Source: Microbacterium oleivorans
GTDB lineage: Bacteria > Actinomycetota > Actinomycetes > Actinomycetales > Microbacteriaceae
Length of the DNA stretch: 64,000 bases
Reading direction: 5' to 3'
NCBI RefSeq assembly: GCF_013389665.1
Contig: NZ_CP058316.1
Location: 1,240,001 to 1,304,000, forward strand
Position numbers and translations under genes: made by a program. Each line of letters begins with the position of its first letter. Positions within the stretch are counted from its first letter, which is position 1. A model generated the notes under the pieces. That model ran no database searches. It saw only the letters and a program-made list of their open reading frames with translations, and was not told the DNA's origin. Shown in pieces: positions 34,360 through 42,263 of the stretch.

Positions 34360-34463
34360 CGCCCGCATCCGGAGGCCCATCGGCGAAGCACCCCGCGGAC
34401 GCGGGCGACCCTGCCGGACGACGCAGGTGCGTCTGCACCCTGGTCGCCGAACAGGCCGCGTGC

Positions 34464-34484
34464 TACCGTGAGAAAACGTTTCCT
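34464..34484 (+). promoter_or_regulatory. Promoter -10 and LacI-type operator of uronate operon
   Basis: TACCGT (34464-34469) resembles a -10. The operator AAAACGTTTCCT (34473-34484), identical to the site at 33301, sits where transcription would begin. A leader of about 60 bases with GGAGGAG precedes ATG 34537. Confidence 0.6.
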
Positions 34485-34536
34485 GAGAGCGCACGACCTC
34501 ACCGACGCCTCTCGGACCCCACGCCGGAGGAGAGCC

Positions 34537-35871
34537 ATGACCCGCACGCGCTACGCCCTGGTGGGCGCAGGACACCGTGCCCAGATGTACGTCGACGCCA
34601 TCACCGGAACGTACGCCGATCGCGCCGAACTCGTCGCCATCTGCGAGCCGAACCCGGTGCGCGCCGAGCTCGCCCGCGATCGCGCCGTCGCCCGGGGATC
34701 CTCGGCCCCGACGCTGTGGGCGCCCGACGACCTCGAGACGGCGATCCGGGACGCCCGCGTGGACCGGGTCGTCATCACCGCCCGCGACGACCTGCACGCG
34801 CCGCTCATCGTCCGAGCCCTCGACGCGGGCGCCGACGTCGTCGTCGAGAAGCCGCTGACGATCGACGCCCCCAGTGCGGCCGCGATCGAGGCCGCCGTGG
34901 AACGCACCGGCGGCTCGGTCGTGCTCACCTTCAACTACCGCTACTCCCCCCGCAACAGCGCGCTGCGCCAGGTCATCCAGGACGGCCGCATCGGACGGGT
35001 CACGTCGGTGGACTTCTCGTGGATGCTCGACACGAAGCACGGCGCGGACTACTTCCGGCGGTGGCACCGCGAGAAGGAGCACTCGGGCGGCCTCCTCGTC
35101 CACAAGGCGAGCCACCACTTCGATCTCGTCAACTGGTGGCTCCGCGACGAGCCGCGTCGCGTCTTCGCCTCGGGCGGCCTGCGCTTCTACGGCGCGGAGA
35201 ACGCCCGGGCACGAGGTCTCGGCGAGCGCCCCGACCGGGGCACCCACGACGGCAGCCACGACCCGTTCGAGCTCGACCTCCGCGACGACGACCGTCTGCG
35301 CTCGCTGTACCTCGACGCCGAGCGGCACGACGGGTACCTCCGCGATCGCGACGTCTTCGGTGAGGGGATCACGATCGAGGACAACCTCGCCCTCGTGGTC
35401 GACTACGCCGGCGGCGCGACGATGTCGTACTCCCTCAACGCCCACGCACCCTGGGAGGGCTACCGGGTCGCGGTCAACGGCACCGAGGGCCGCGCCGAAC
35501 TCGACGTCGTCGAACGCGGCGCGGTGTTCGCCGACGAGGCGCTGCACCCGGTGCTCGACCCCTCGGCCGTGGCCGCCACGGGCCCCGCATCGCTGCGCCC
35601 GCAGGGCGAACGGCTGCTGGTGCAGCGCCACTGGGAGGACGCCGTCGAGGTGCCGATCGCGGGCGGCCCCGGAGGACACGGCGGCGGCGATGAGCTGCTC
35701 CTCGCCGATGTCTTCGTCGGACCCGGCGACGACCCGCTCGGCCGGCCGGCCGGCTGGCGCGACGGCATCCGGTCGATCGCCGTCGGCATCGCCGGCAACC
35801 TCTCGCTCGCCTCGGGGCTGCCGGTCGCGACCTCCGAGCTCGGAATCCGCCTGTTCGACCGCGAGCGATGA
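34537..35871 (+). CDS. Gfo/Idh/MocA-family oxidoreductase
   Basis: 444 residues. N-terminal NAD(P)-binding fold (YALVGAGHRAQMYVDAI), the EKP motif (VVVEKPLT) with catalytic-type Lys, and the C-terminal beta-sheet domain (HREKEHSGGLLVHKASHHFDLVNWW in parts). It oxidises or epimerises a sugar or sugar acid using NAD(P). First gene of a six-gene operon; the next start overlaps its stop by ATGA. The substrate is unknown; a pectin-derived glycoside or uronate is suggested by the neighbours. Confidence 0.88.
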   Translation: MTRTRYALVGAGHRAQMYVDAITGTYADRAELVAICEPNPVRAELARDRAVARGSSAPTLWAPDDLETAIRDARVDRVVITARDDLHAPLIVRALDAGADVVVEKPLTIDAPSAAAIEAAVERTGGSVVLTFNYRYSPRNSALRQVIQDGRIGRVTSVDFSWMLDTKHGADYFRRWHREKEHSGGLLVHKASHHFDLVNWWLRDEPRRVFASGGLRFYGAENARARGLGERPDRGTHDGSHDPFELDLRDDDRLRSLYLDAERHDGYLRDRDVFGEGITIEDNLALVVDYAGGATMSYSLNAHAPWEGYRVAVNGTEGRAELDVVERGAVFADEALHPVLDPSAVAATGPASLRPQGERLLVQRHWEDAVEVPIAGGPGGHGGGDELLLADVFVGPGDDPLGRPAGWRDGIRSIAVGIAGNLSLASGLPVATSELGIRLFDRER

Positions 35872-36809
35872 CCCGCATCGTCGTCACCGGCGGCGCCGGT
35901 CGACTGGGACGCAGCCTCGTCGCGGGGCTCCTCGCCGCCGGGCACCGGGTCGTGTCGTTCGACCGCGCCCTCTCGGACGCGCCCGAGCTGCGCGGAGCCG
36001 ACCAGGTCGCGATCGACCTCCTCGATGCGGAGGCGACCGTGTCGGCCCTCCGCGCCCAGCATGCGGGGGCGCTCGTGCACCTCGCGGCGATCGCGGTGCC
36101 GTTCAGCGCCCCCGAGGACGTCATCATGCGCACGAACTCCGCGCTCGCGGTGTCGGTGCTCGGGGGCGCCGTCGCCGCCGGCATCCCGAAGATCGTCGCG
36201 GCCTCCAGCCCCACGGTCCTCGGCTACGGCGCACCGCGGGGCTGGGTGCCCGATCGGTTCCCCCTCGACGAGCAGACACCGCCCGCGCCGTGGAACAGCT
36301 ATGCGCTGTCGAAGCTCGTCATCGAGCAGACGATGGGGATGCTGCACCGTCAGACCGGCGACGACGTGCGATGGGCTGCGTTCCGCCCCTGCTACGTCAT
36401 CGCACCCGAGGAGTGGGCGGGCGCCCCCACGCAGCAGGGCAACACGGTGCGCGAGCGACTGGACGACCCGAGCCTCGCCGCCCCGGCCCTGTTCAACTAC
36501 GTCGACGCCCGCGACGTCGCGTCCTTCGTCGATGCGCTGCTGACGGCGCTGCCGACGATCCCGAACGCCGAGACCTTCTTCGTCGGCGCCGACGACGCGC
36601 TCGCGCGCGAGCCGCTGGCCGCCCTCATCCCACGCTTCCACCCCGGGACGACGAGCGTCGCCGCCGTGCTCACCGGCACCGCTCCGGCGTTCTCCTCAGC
36701 CAAGGCCCGACGACTGCTGGGCTGGTCCCCTCGCCACTCGTGGCGCACCGAGCTCGCGGATGCCGCGCCGCTCTCGCCGCCCGACACCCGAAAGGACGTG
36801 CCGGCATGA
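35868..36809 (+). CDS. NAD(P)-dependent epimerase/dehydratase, likely uronate dehydrogenase
   Basis: 313 residues of the extended SDR type: TGGAGRLGRSL cofactor loop, LVHLAAIAVPF, and the catalytic YxxxK in NSYALSKLVIEQ. Uronate dehydrogenases are short extended SDRs that oxidise galacturonate or glucuronate to aldarolactones. Placement beside KdgD and an enolase-superfamily enzyme fits that role. A generic NDP-sugar epimerase is the alternative. ATGA overlaps link it on both sides. Confidence 0.75.
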   Translation: MTRIVVTGGAGRLGRSLVAGLLAAGHRVVSFDRALSDAPELRGADQVAIDLLDAEATVSALRAQHAGALVHLAAIAVPFSAPEDVIMRTNSALAVSVLGGAVAAGIPKIVAASSPTVLGYGAPRGWVPDRFPLDEQTPPAPWNSYALSKLVIEQTMGMLHRQTGDDVRWAAFRPCYVIAPEEWAGAPTQQGNTVRERLDDPSLAAPALFNYVDARDVASFVDALLTALPTIPNAETFFVGADDALAREPLAALIPRFHPGTTSVAAVLTGTAPAFSSAKARRLLGWSPRHSWRTELADAAPLSPPDTRKDVPA

Positions 36810-37705
36810 GATTCGACGGCATCCTCTTCTTCCCCGTCACCCCCTTCACGGCCACGGGATCGATCGACCACGACCTGCTGGGCGCACACGTCGCCGGCGG
36901 GGTGACCCACGGCGCCGGCGGGGTGTTCCCGGCCTGCGGGACGGGAGAGTTCCACGCGCTCTCGGCGTCCGAGGCGACGGCGGTCGTGCAGACCTCGGTC
37001 GCCGCCGTCGCCGGCCGGGTGCCGGTCGTCGCGGGCACCGGCGGCCCGCTCGGACACGCCGTGGCGACCGCACGAGGCGCCGCCGAAGCGGGTGCCGACG
37101 CGCTGCTCGTGCTGCCGCCGTACCTGGTCGGCGGGCCGCAGGCCGGGCTCGTCGCGTACGTCGAGGCCGTGGCGGCGGCATCCGACCTGCCCGTCATCGT
37201 CTACCACCGGGCGAACGCGCAGTTCACCCCGGCATCCATGCGGCACCTCGCCGAGAACCCGCGGGTCGTGGGCTTCAAGGACGGCGCCGGCGACATCGGC
37301 ACGACCCAGCTGATCGTGCGTGCGGTCACCGCGGCGGGACGAGACGACTTCGCGTTCTTCAACGGGCTGCTCACCGCCGAGCTCACGCAGGCCGCCTACC
37401 GCGGCATCGGCGTGCCGCTGTACTCGTCGGCCGCCTTCGCGATGATCCCCGAGGTCGCGGTGGCCTACTACCGGGCCTACGTCGCCGGCGACGAGGATCG
37501 CCGCCACGAGCTGCTCGACGGGTTCTACGCCCCCCTCGTCGCGCTCCGCGACGAGACCCCCGGGTTCGGGGTCTCGCTGATCAAAGCCGGGCTTCGCCTG
37601 GGCGGCACCGCCGTCGGCGGTGTGCGAGCACCGCTCGTCGACCCCACGCCCGACCAGGAGCGCCGCCTCGCCGACATCCTCGACGCCGGGCGCGCCCTGC
37701 TGTGA
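36806..37705 (+). CDS. 5-dehydro-4-deoxyglucarate dehydratase-like (KdgD)
   Basis: 299 residues of the DHDPS/NAL TIM-barrel superfamily. LFFPVTPFTATGSID starts the barrel, the Schiff-base Lys is in VVGFKDGAGDI, and the partner Tyr is in IVYHRANAQ. FPACGTGEFHALS is characteristic of KdgD. KdgD decarboxylates and dehydrates 5-keto-4-deoxyglucarate to 2-oxoglutarate semialdehyde. The preceding SDR and following enolase-type enzyme supply the upstream steps. Confidence 0.82.
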   Translation: MRFDGILFFPVTPFTATGSIDHDLLGAHVAGGVTHGAGGVFPACGTGEFHALSASEATAVVQTSVAAVAGRVPVVAGTGGPLGHAVATARGAAEAGADALLVLPPYLVGGPQAGLVAYVEAVAAASDLPVIVYHRANAQFTPASMRHLAENPRVVGFKDGAGDIGTTQLIVRAVTAAGRDDFAFFNGLLTAELTQAAYRGIGVPLYSSAAFAMIPEVAVAYYRAYVAGDEDRRHELLDGFYAPLVALRDETPGFGVSLIKAGLRLGGTAVGGVRAPLVDPTPDQERRLADILDAGRALL

Positions 37706-38823
37706 GCGCGGTCGCCGCCCTCGACGCCCGCCTCCTCCGGGTGCCGCTGTCCCGCCCCTGGGGCCCCGATGTCACCTCGGTCGGGGTGATCCAGACCCAC
37801 CTGAGGCGCGACGACGGCGCCGAGGGATGGGGGTTCGCCTGGACCCCGCAGATCGGCGCCGAGGCGGTGCTCGCGCTCCTTCGACACGACATCGCCCCCG
37901 CCGCGGTGGGACGCTCGGCCGTGCCGGGCGCCGCCTGGCAGGGCATGTGGGAGCACCTCCACGAGGCGGGCGGGGGCGGCGTGACGACGATCGCCCTCGC
38001 GGGGCTCGATCTGGCGATCTGGGATGCCGAGGCGCGCGCCGCAGCAGCTCCGGTGTCGGCACTGCTGGGGCGCACCCGCGAGAGTGTGCGGGCCTATGGC
38101 AGCGGCGTGAACCTGCACTACGACATCGATCAGCTCGTCGCGCAGACCCGGCGGTGGATCGACCGCGGGTTCGACGCCGTCAAGGTCAAGGTCGGGAGAC
38201 CGGAGGTCGCCGAGGACCTCGACCGGCTGCGGGCCGTACGCGAGCAGATCGGGCCCGACCGCGAGTTGATGATCGACGCCAACCAGCGGTGGGACCTCGA
38301 CCGCGCGACCCGGTCGCTCGAGGTCCTCGCGGCCGTGGGTCCCGCCTGGATCGAGGAGCCCCTGCGCGCCGACGACATCGCCGGCCACGTCGAGCTCGCC
38401 CGTCGGCTCGCGGGCAGCGCCCGCATCCCCATCGCCGTGGGCGAGAACCTGCACACCGAGCACCGCTTCGCGGAGGTGCTGCGCAGCGGCGCCGCGCAGA
38501 TCGTGCAGCCGAACGTCGTGCGGGTCGGCGGCATCACGCCGTTTCGACGCATCGCCGCCCTCGCCTCGGATGCCGGCGTACCGGTGCACCCGCACCTGCT
38601 GCCCGAGCTGTCGACGCAGCTCGCGCTCACGCTCACCGACCCCGCCGCCGAGCCGTGGGTCGAGGACGTCGAGGACGCCGGGTTCGGCGACCTCGGCGCG
38701 CTGCGCGACGCCTCCCCCGTCGAGATCGCCGGGGGGCGGGCACGGGAGCGCGACCACGTCGGCCTCGGCCTGCGCTTTCGAGCACCCGACGGCGAGGCAG
38801 AAAGCGCTTCCCGTAGGCTCTGA
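37702..38823 (+). CDS. Enolase-superfamily enzyme, possible aldarolactone cycloisomerase
   Basis: 373 residues of the mandelate racemase/muconate lactonising type. Acid-base lysines lie in VKVKVG, metal ligands in MIDANQRWD, WIEEPL and VGENLH, and a His in VPVHPHLLPE. In oxidative uronate pathways such an enzyme converts galactaro-1,4-lactone to 5-keto-4-deoxyglucarate; a sugar-acid dehydratase is the alternative. Its GTG overlaps the KdgD stop (GTGA). Confidence 0.78.
   Translation: MSAVAALDARLLRVPLSRPWGPDVTSVGVIQTHLRRDDGAEGWGFAWTPQIGAEAVLALLRHDIAPAAVGRSAVPGAAWQGMWEHLHEAGGGGVTTIALAGLDLAIWDAEARAAAAPVSALLGRTRESVRAYGSGVNLHYDIDQLVAQTRRWIDRGFDAVKVKVGRPEVAEDLDRLRAVREQIGPDRELMIDANQRWDLDRATRSLEVLAAVGPAWIEEPLRADDIAGHVELARRLAGSARIPIAVGENLHTEHRFAEVLRSGAAQIVQPNVVRVGGITPFRRIAALASDAGVPVHPHLLPELSTQLALTLTDPAAEPWVEDVEDAGFGDLGALRDASPVEIAGGRARERDHVGLGLRFRAPDGEAESASRRL
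38800..38819 (+). promoter_or_regulatory. Internal leaderless promoter with GCGCTTTC-type operator
   Basis: GAAAGCGCTTCC (38800-38811) precedes TAGGCT (38814-38819), which is 6 bases from ATG 38826. The reverse complement carries GCGCTTTC, also seen upstream of the lyase gene (42131) and of the second GH35 gene (47688). Confidence 0.5.
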
Positions 38824-38825
38824 GC

Positions 38826-39797
38826 ATGACGCCGACCTTCGACGCCGCCTTCGATTGGGCGCGCCGCCACGTGACCGCCGGAAACCTCCCCTCGGCCGTG
38901 CTGGGCGTCGCCGACGCCCACGGCACTCTCGCCCTCGACGCCGTCTCGGCGGACGTGCACGACCGCTACGCGCTGTTCTCGATCACGAAGGCGCTCCTGG
39001 GCATCACCGCCGCCCGAAGCGTGCAACGCGGAGAGCTCACCCCGCTCACGCCGCTGACCCGGGCACTGCCGGAGTTCGGCACCGCGCGCGACGACGTCGT
39101 CCGGCTCGCGCACCTCGTCAGCCACACCAGCGGCATCGCCGACCCGCCGCTCGACACCGCACGTCCGCTGCGGGAGGAGCTGCTGGGGCGCGGACGGGAC
39201 TTCGCGGCCGGCTCGGTCTCGCGGTACTCCACGATCGCCTTCGAGGGGGTCGCCGCCCTCGTCGAGCACGCGACGGGTCGTCCCTGGCACGAGGACGTCG
39301 CCGAGTGGGCCGGCGCGATCGGGGCCGACGGCCTCTCGCTCGATCTCGACGGCACCGCGCCCGTGGTCGACGCCGCGGACGCCGGGGTCGACATGGCGGT
39401 CTTCGCGACCCAGCGCAACCCCGGGGCGGGCCTCGCGGGCCGGGCGAGCGACCTGCTCGCCCTCGGCACCGAGTTGCTGCGCATCCACGGGGGCGCCCGC
39501 GACGGCATCCTCTCGCCCGCGACCCTGGCGATGATGCTGCGCCCGCTCACCGGCGACATCCCCCGGCTCGACCCCTACCCGGCCGAGCGCGGACAGGATT
39601 GGGGCTTCGCGTGGAACCTGCGCAGCCGCGCCCCGGGCCTCATCGCCCAGGACGCGTACGGTCACGGCGGCTGGGCGGGGACGGAGTTCTGGGTGCACCC
39701 GGACGCGGGCATCGCCTGGGTGCTGCTGACCAACCGCGCACTCCGACCCGGCGTCGACGCCGACGAACTCGACAACGCGATCATCGGCGCCCTGTGA
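38826..39797 (+). CDS. Serine hydrolase (beta-lactamase/esterase fold)
   Basis: 323 residues. The SxxK motif is FSITKALLG, the Tyr motif RYSTIAFEG, and HTSG and GHGGWAG are further family blocks, as in class C beta-lactamase-like esterases. There is no signal peptide, so a cytoplasmic esterase or lactonase acting on pectin-derived sugars is more likely than antibiotic resistance. It starts 2 bases after the previous stop and overlaps the next gene by GTGA. Confidence 0.85.
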   Translation: MTPTFDAAFDWARRHVTAGNLPSAVLGVADAHGTLALDAVSADVHDRYALFSITKALLGITAARSVQRGELTPLTPLTRALPEFGTARDDVVRLAHLVSHTSGIADPPLDTARPLREELLGRGRDFAAGSVSRYSTIAFEGVAALVEHATGRPWHEDVAEWAGAIGADGLSLDLDGTAPVVDAADAGVDMAVFATQRNPGAGLAGRASDLLALGTELLRIHGGARDGILSPATLAMMLRPLTGDIPRLDPYPAERGQDWGFAWNLRSRAPGLIAQDAYGHGGWAGTEFWVHPDAGIAWVLLTNRALRPGVDADELDNAIIGAL

Positions 39798-42037
39798 GCG
39801 GGGTGCACGAGGTCACCCACGTCGGCTGGCCGACGGCCGAGACCCCGGCCGCGCTGCCCGAGCCGGCGGAGCGCGCGCGGGGCATCACCGTCACCGATCG
39901 CGCGCTCTCGCGGGACGGCCGCGGCTGGGTCCCCGTCTCAGGCGAGGTGCACTACAGCCGCCTCCCCCGGCACCGCTGGGAGGAGCGGATGCGACAGCTC
40001 GCGGCCGCCGGGGTGGGCATCGCCGCGACCTACGCGTTCTGGAACCATCACGTGCCCGAGCGCGGGCGCCCGCGATTCGACGGGCACCTCGACATCGGCG
40101 CGTTCGTCGATGTCGCCGCCGCCGCCGGGCTCGACGTCGTGCTGCGGATCGGTCCCTGGGCGCACGGCGAGTCGCGCAACGGGGGCTTCCCCGACTGGGT
40201 GCAGGCCGCCCCGGTCGCGCACCGCACCGACGACCCCGCGTACCTGACGCTCGTTCGCGAATGGTTCGCGCAACTCGGGTCCGCCCTCGACGGACGCGCG
40301 CGCCCGGGCGGCCCGGTCATCGGCATCCAGCTCGAGAACGAGCTGTACGACCGGCCCGAGCACCTCCGCACCCTCAAGCGCCTGGCGCGCGAGGCCGGGA
40401 TGTCGGCGCCGCTGTGGACGGCGACCGCCTGGGGCGGCGCCGAGCTGCCCGACGGCGAGGTGCTCCCGGTCTTCGGCGGGTACGCCGACGGATTCTGGGT
40501 CGACCCGGACGCACCGTGGGATCCGACGTTCCGCGCGCACTACTTCCCGTCGCACGACTGGGACGACCCGGGGGTGGGCGCCGACGTGCGGGCGAGCCAG
40601 GGCTTCGCGGCAGCGAGCGCCGCCGCCGACCTGCACGGCTTCCCTCCCGCCACCTGTGAGCTGGGCGGCGGGATGGCGACCGCCTACCATCGGCGCCCGG
40701 TGCTGGCGGGCCGGGATGTCGCAGCGCTCGCCCACCTGAAGATCGGCAACGGATCCGCCTGGCAGGGGTATTACATGTTCGTCGGCGGTCGCAACCCCGA
40801 GCCGGCGCTGCAGGAGAGCATCGACACGGGCTACCCCAACGACATGCCCGAGTTCGGGTACGACTTCCACGCGCCCATCGGCCAATCGGGCGACCTCGCC
40901 GAGTCCGCGCCGTTGCTGCGCGTCCAGCACGCCTTCCTCGAAGCGTTCGGCGATCGACTCGCCCGCATGACGTCGTCGTTGCCCGACGTGCGCGCGGCGT
41001 CGCTCGATGACCGGACGACCCTCCGGTGGGCGCTCCGATGCGACGGCGACGAGGGCGTCGTCGTGATCTCGCACCACCAGCCGTTCGAACAGGTCGAGGC
41101 CGTGTCCGGGGTGCAGCTGCGCGTGCGCCGCGACGGCGGCGAGACCGCCTTTCCGAGCACCCCGATCACCGTGCCGCCCGGGACCCTCGCCCGCTGGCCG
41201 GTCGGGCTCGAGATCGGCGGCGTCCGGGTCGACTGGGCGACGGCGTCGTTGGTCACTCTGCTTCGGGGTCGTGAGCGCCCGACGCTCGTCCTGCTCGAGG
41301 ATGCCGGCGTGCCGGTCGAGGTCTGCCTCGACGGCGTCGCGCGAGCGGTCGAGCCGGGGCGCGATGCGCCCGGTGGCGACCGCGGTCACCCCGATCTCGA
41401 CGTCGTCGTGATCCGCGCCGCGGATGCCGAGCGGCTGTGGGTCCGCCCCGGTGCGCGGCCCGAGCTGTGGCTCACCGACGGCGAGCTGACGTGGGATGCC
41501 GACGGCGCCCTGCTGCGGGGAGCCACCGCCGCAGACCGATACGACCCCGACGCGCGCCGGTGGACCGACCTCGGGACGGGACCTGCGGAGACCGAGCGGA
41601 TGCCCGTCGTCGTCGAGCTCGTCCGCGATGCCGGTCCGGCCGCGCGGGACTACGGCTTCGCCGGTCCGCGGCACCGCGCACCCGACCCCGGGACGCTCGA
41701 CCGCGGCGCGGCCCTGTACCGGCTGCGGATCCCCGCCGCAGCGCTCGAACCGGACGCCGACGCCGTGCTCGACCTCGACTGGGCCGGAGACGTCGGCCTG
41801 CTCCGCGTGGACGGCACGATCGCGGACGACCGCTTCTGGGACGGCACGCGCTGGTCGGTGTCGCTGCACGACGTCGGGATCGTGGATCGGACCGAGGTGT
41901 CGGTGCAGGTGCTCGCGCTCGCCCCGGAATCGACCGTCGCCCTGGCTGCAGCGGCGGCGGCCCGACGCGCCGATGCCGCGACGACGCGCCTCGAGGCGTC
42001 GGTGCGCGTGCGGGGTTCCTGGCGACGCCCGTCGTGA
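39794..42037 (+). CDS. GH35-type beta-galactosidase (747 residues)
   Basis: 747 residues. The catalytic TIM barrel covers about 35-340, with acid/base Glu183 in QLENELYD and putative nucleophile Glu289 in CELGGG. Beta-sandwich domains follow to the C-terminus. There is no signal peptide from GTG 39794. It differs from the compact GH35 enzyme at 47731 in having a longer C-terminal part. It likely removes galactose or a related residue from imported rhamnogalacturonan side chains; GH-family placement is from motifs only. Last gene of the operon. Confidence 0.8.
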   Translation: MSGVHEVTHVGWPTAETPAALPEPAERARGITVTDRALSRDGRGWVPVSGEVHYSRLPRHRWEERMRQLAAAGVGIAATYAFWNHHVPERGRPRFDGHLDIGAFVDVAAAAGLDVVLRIGPWAHGESRNGGFPDWVQAAPVAHRTDDPAYLTLVREWFAQLGSALDGRARPGGPVIGIQLENELYDRPEHLRTLKRLAREAGMSAPLWTATAWGGAELPDGEVLPVFGGYADGFWVDPDAPWDPTFRAHYFPSHDWDDPGVGADVRASQGFAAASAAADLHGFPPATCELGGGMATAYHRRPVLAGRDVAALAHLKIGNGSAWQGYYMFVGGRNPEPALQESIDTGYPNDMPEFGYDFHAPIGQSGDLAESAPLLRVQHAFLEAFGDRLARMTSSLPDVRAASLDDRTTLRWALRCDGDEGVVVISHHQPFEQVEAVSGVQLRVRRDGGETAFPSTPITVPPGTLARWPVGLEIGGVRVDWATASLVTLLRGRERPTLVLLEDAGVPVEVCLDGVARAVEPGRDAPGGDRGHPDLDVVVIRAADAERLWVRPGARPELWLTDGELTWDADGALLRGATAADRYDPDARRWTDLGTGPAETERMPVVVELVRDAGPAARDYGFAGPRHRAPDPGTLDRGAALYRLRIPAAALEPDADAVLDLDWAGDVGLLRVDGTIADDRFWDGTRWSVSLHDVGIVDRTEVSVQVLALAPESTVALAAAAAARRADAATTRLEASVRVRGSWRRPS

Positions 42038-42125
42038 GCAGCGGGCGGCGGGGTCGCCTCGACGCCCGCTGACACCGACGGTTGCCGTTTGCCCGCCGAC
42101 GTGTGATGATCGGTCCACGCGGTAC

Positions 42126-42139
42126 GGAATGCGCTTTCC
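42126..42139 (+). promoter_or_regulatory. Operator-like dyad upstream of lyase gene
   Basis: GGAATGCGCTTTCC is a palindrome with one mismatch pair and contains GCGCTTTC, the core shared with 38800 and 47688. It lies 125 bp before the lyase GTG in a 226-bp gap that is otherwise featureless. Confidence 0.45.
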
Positions 42140-42263
42140 ATCGACGGCAGCGCGATCCCCCGCCCCGTGGTCGCCTCCGGACGCCCCGGTCGCCTGTCGC
42201 CCTTCCCGCTCTCGGGAAGGTCGTCCGGCATGCCCTTCTCGCCGATGAAGTCCAGGAGGAAAC

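Noticed and set aside
38826..39797. Antibiotic-resistance beta-lactamase
   Set aside because: The SxxK fold is shared with esterases. The protein lacks a signal peptide and sits inside a sugar-catabolic operon.
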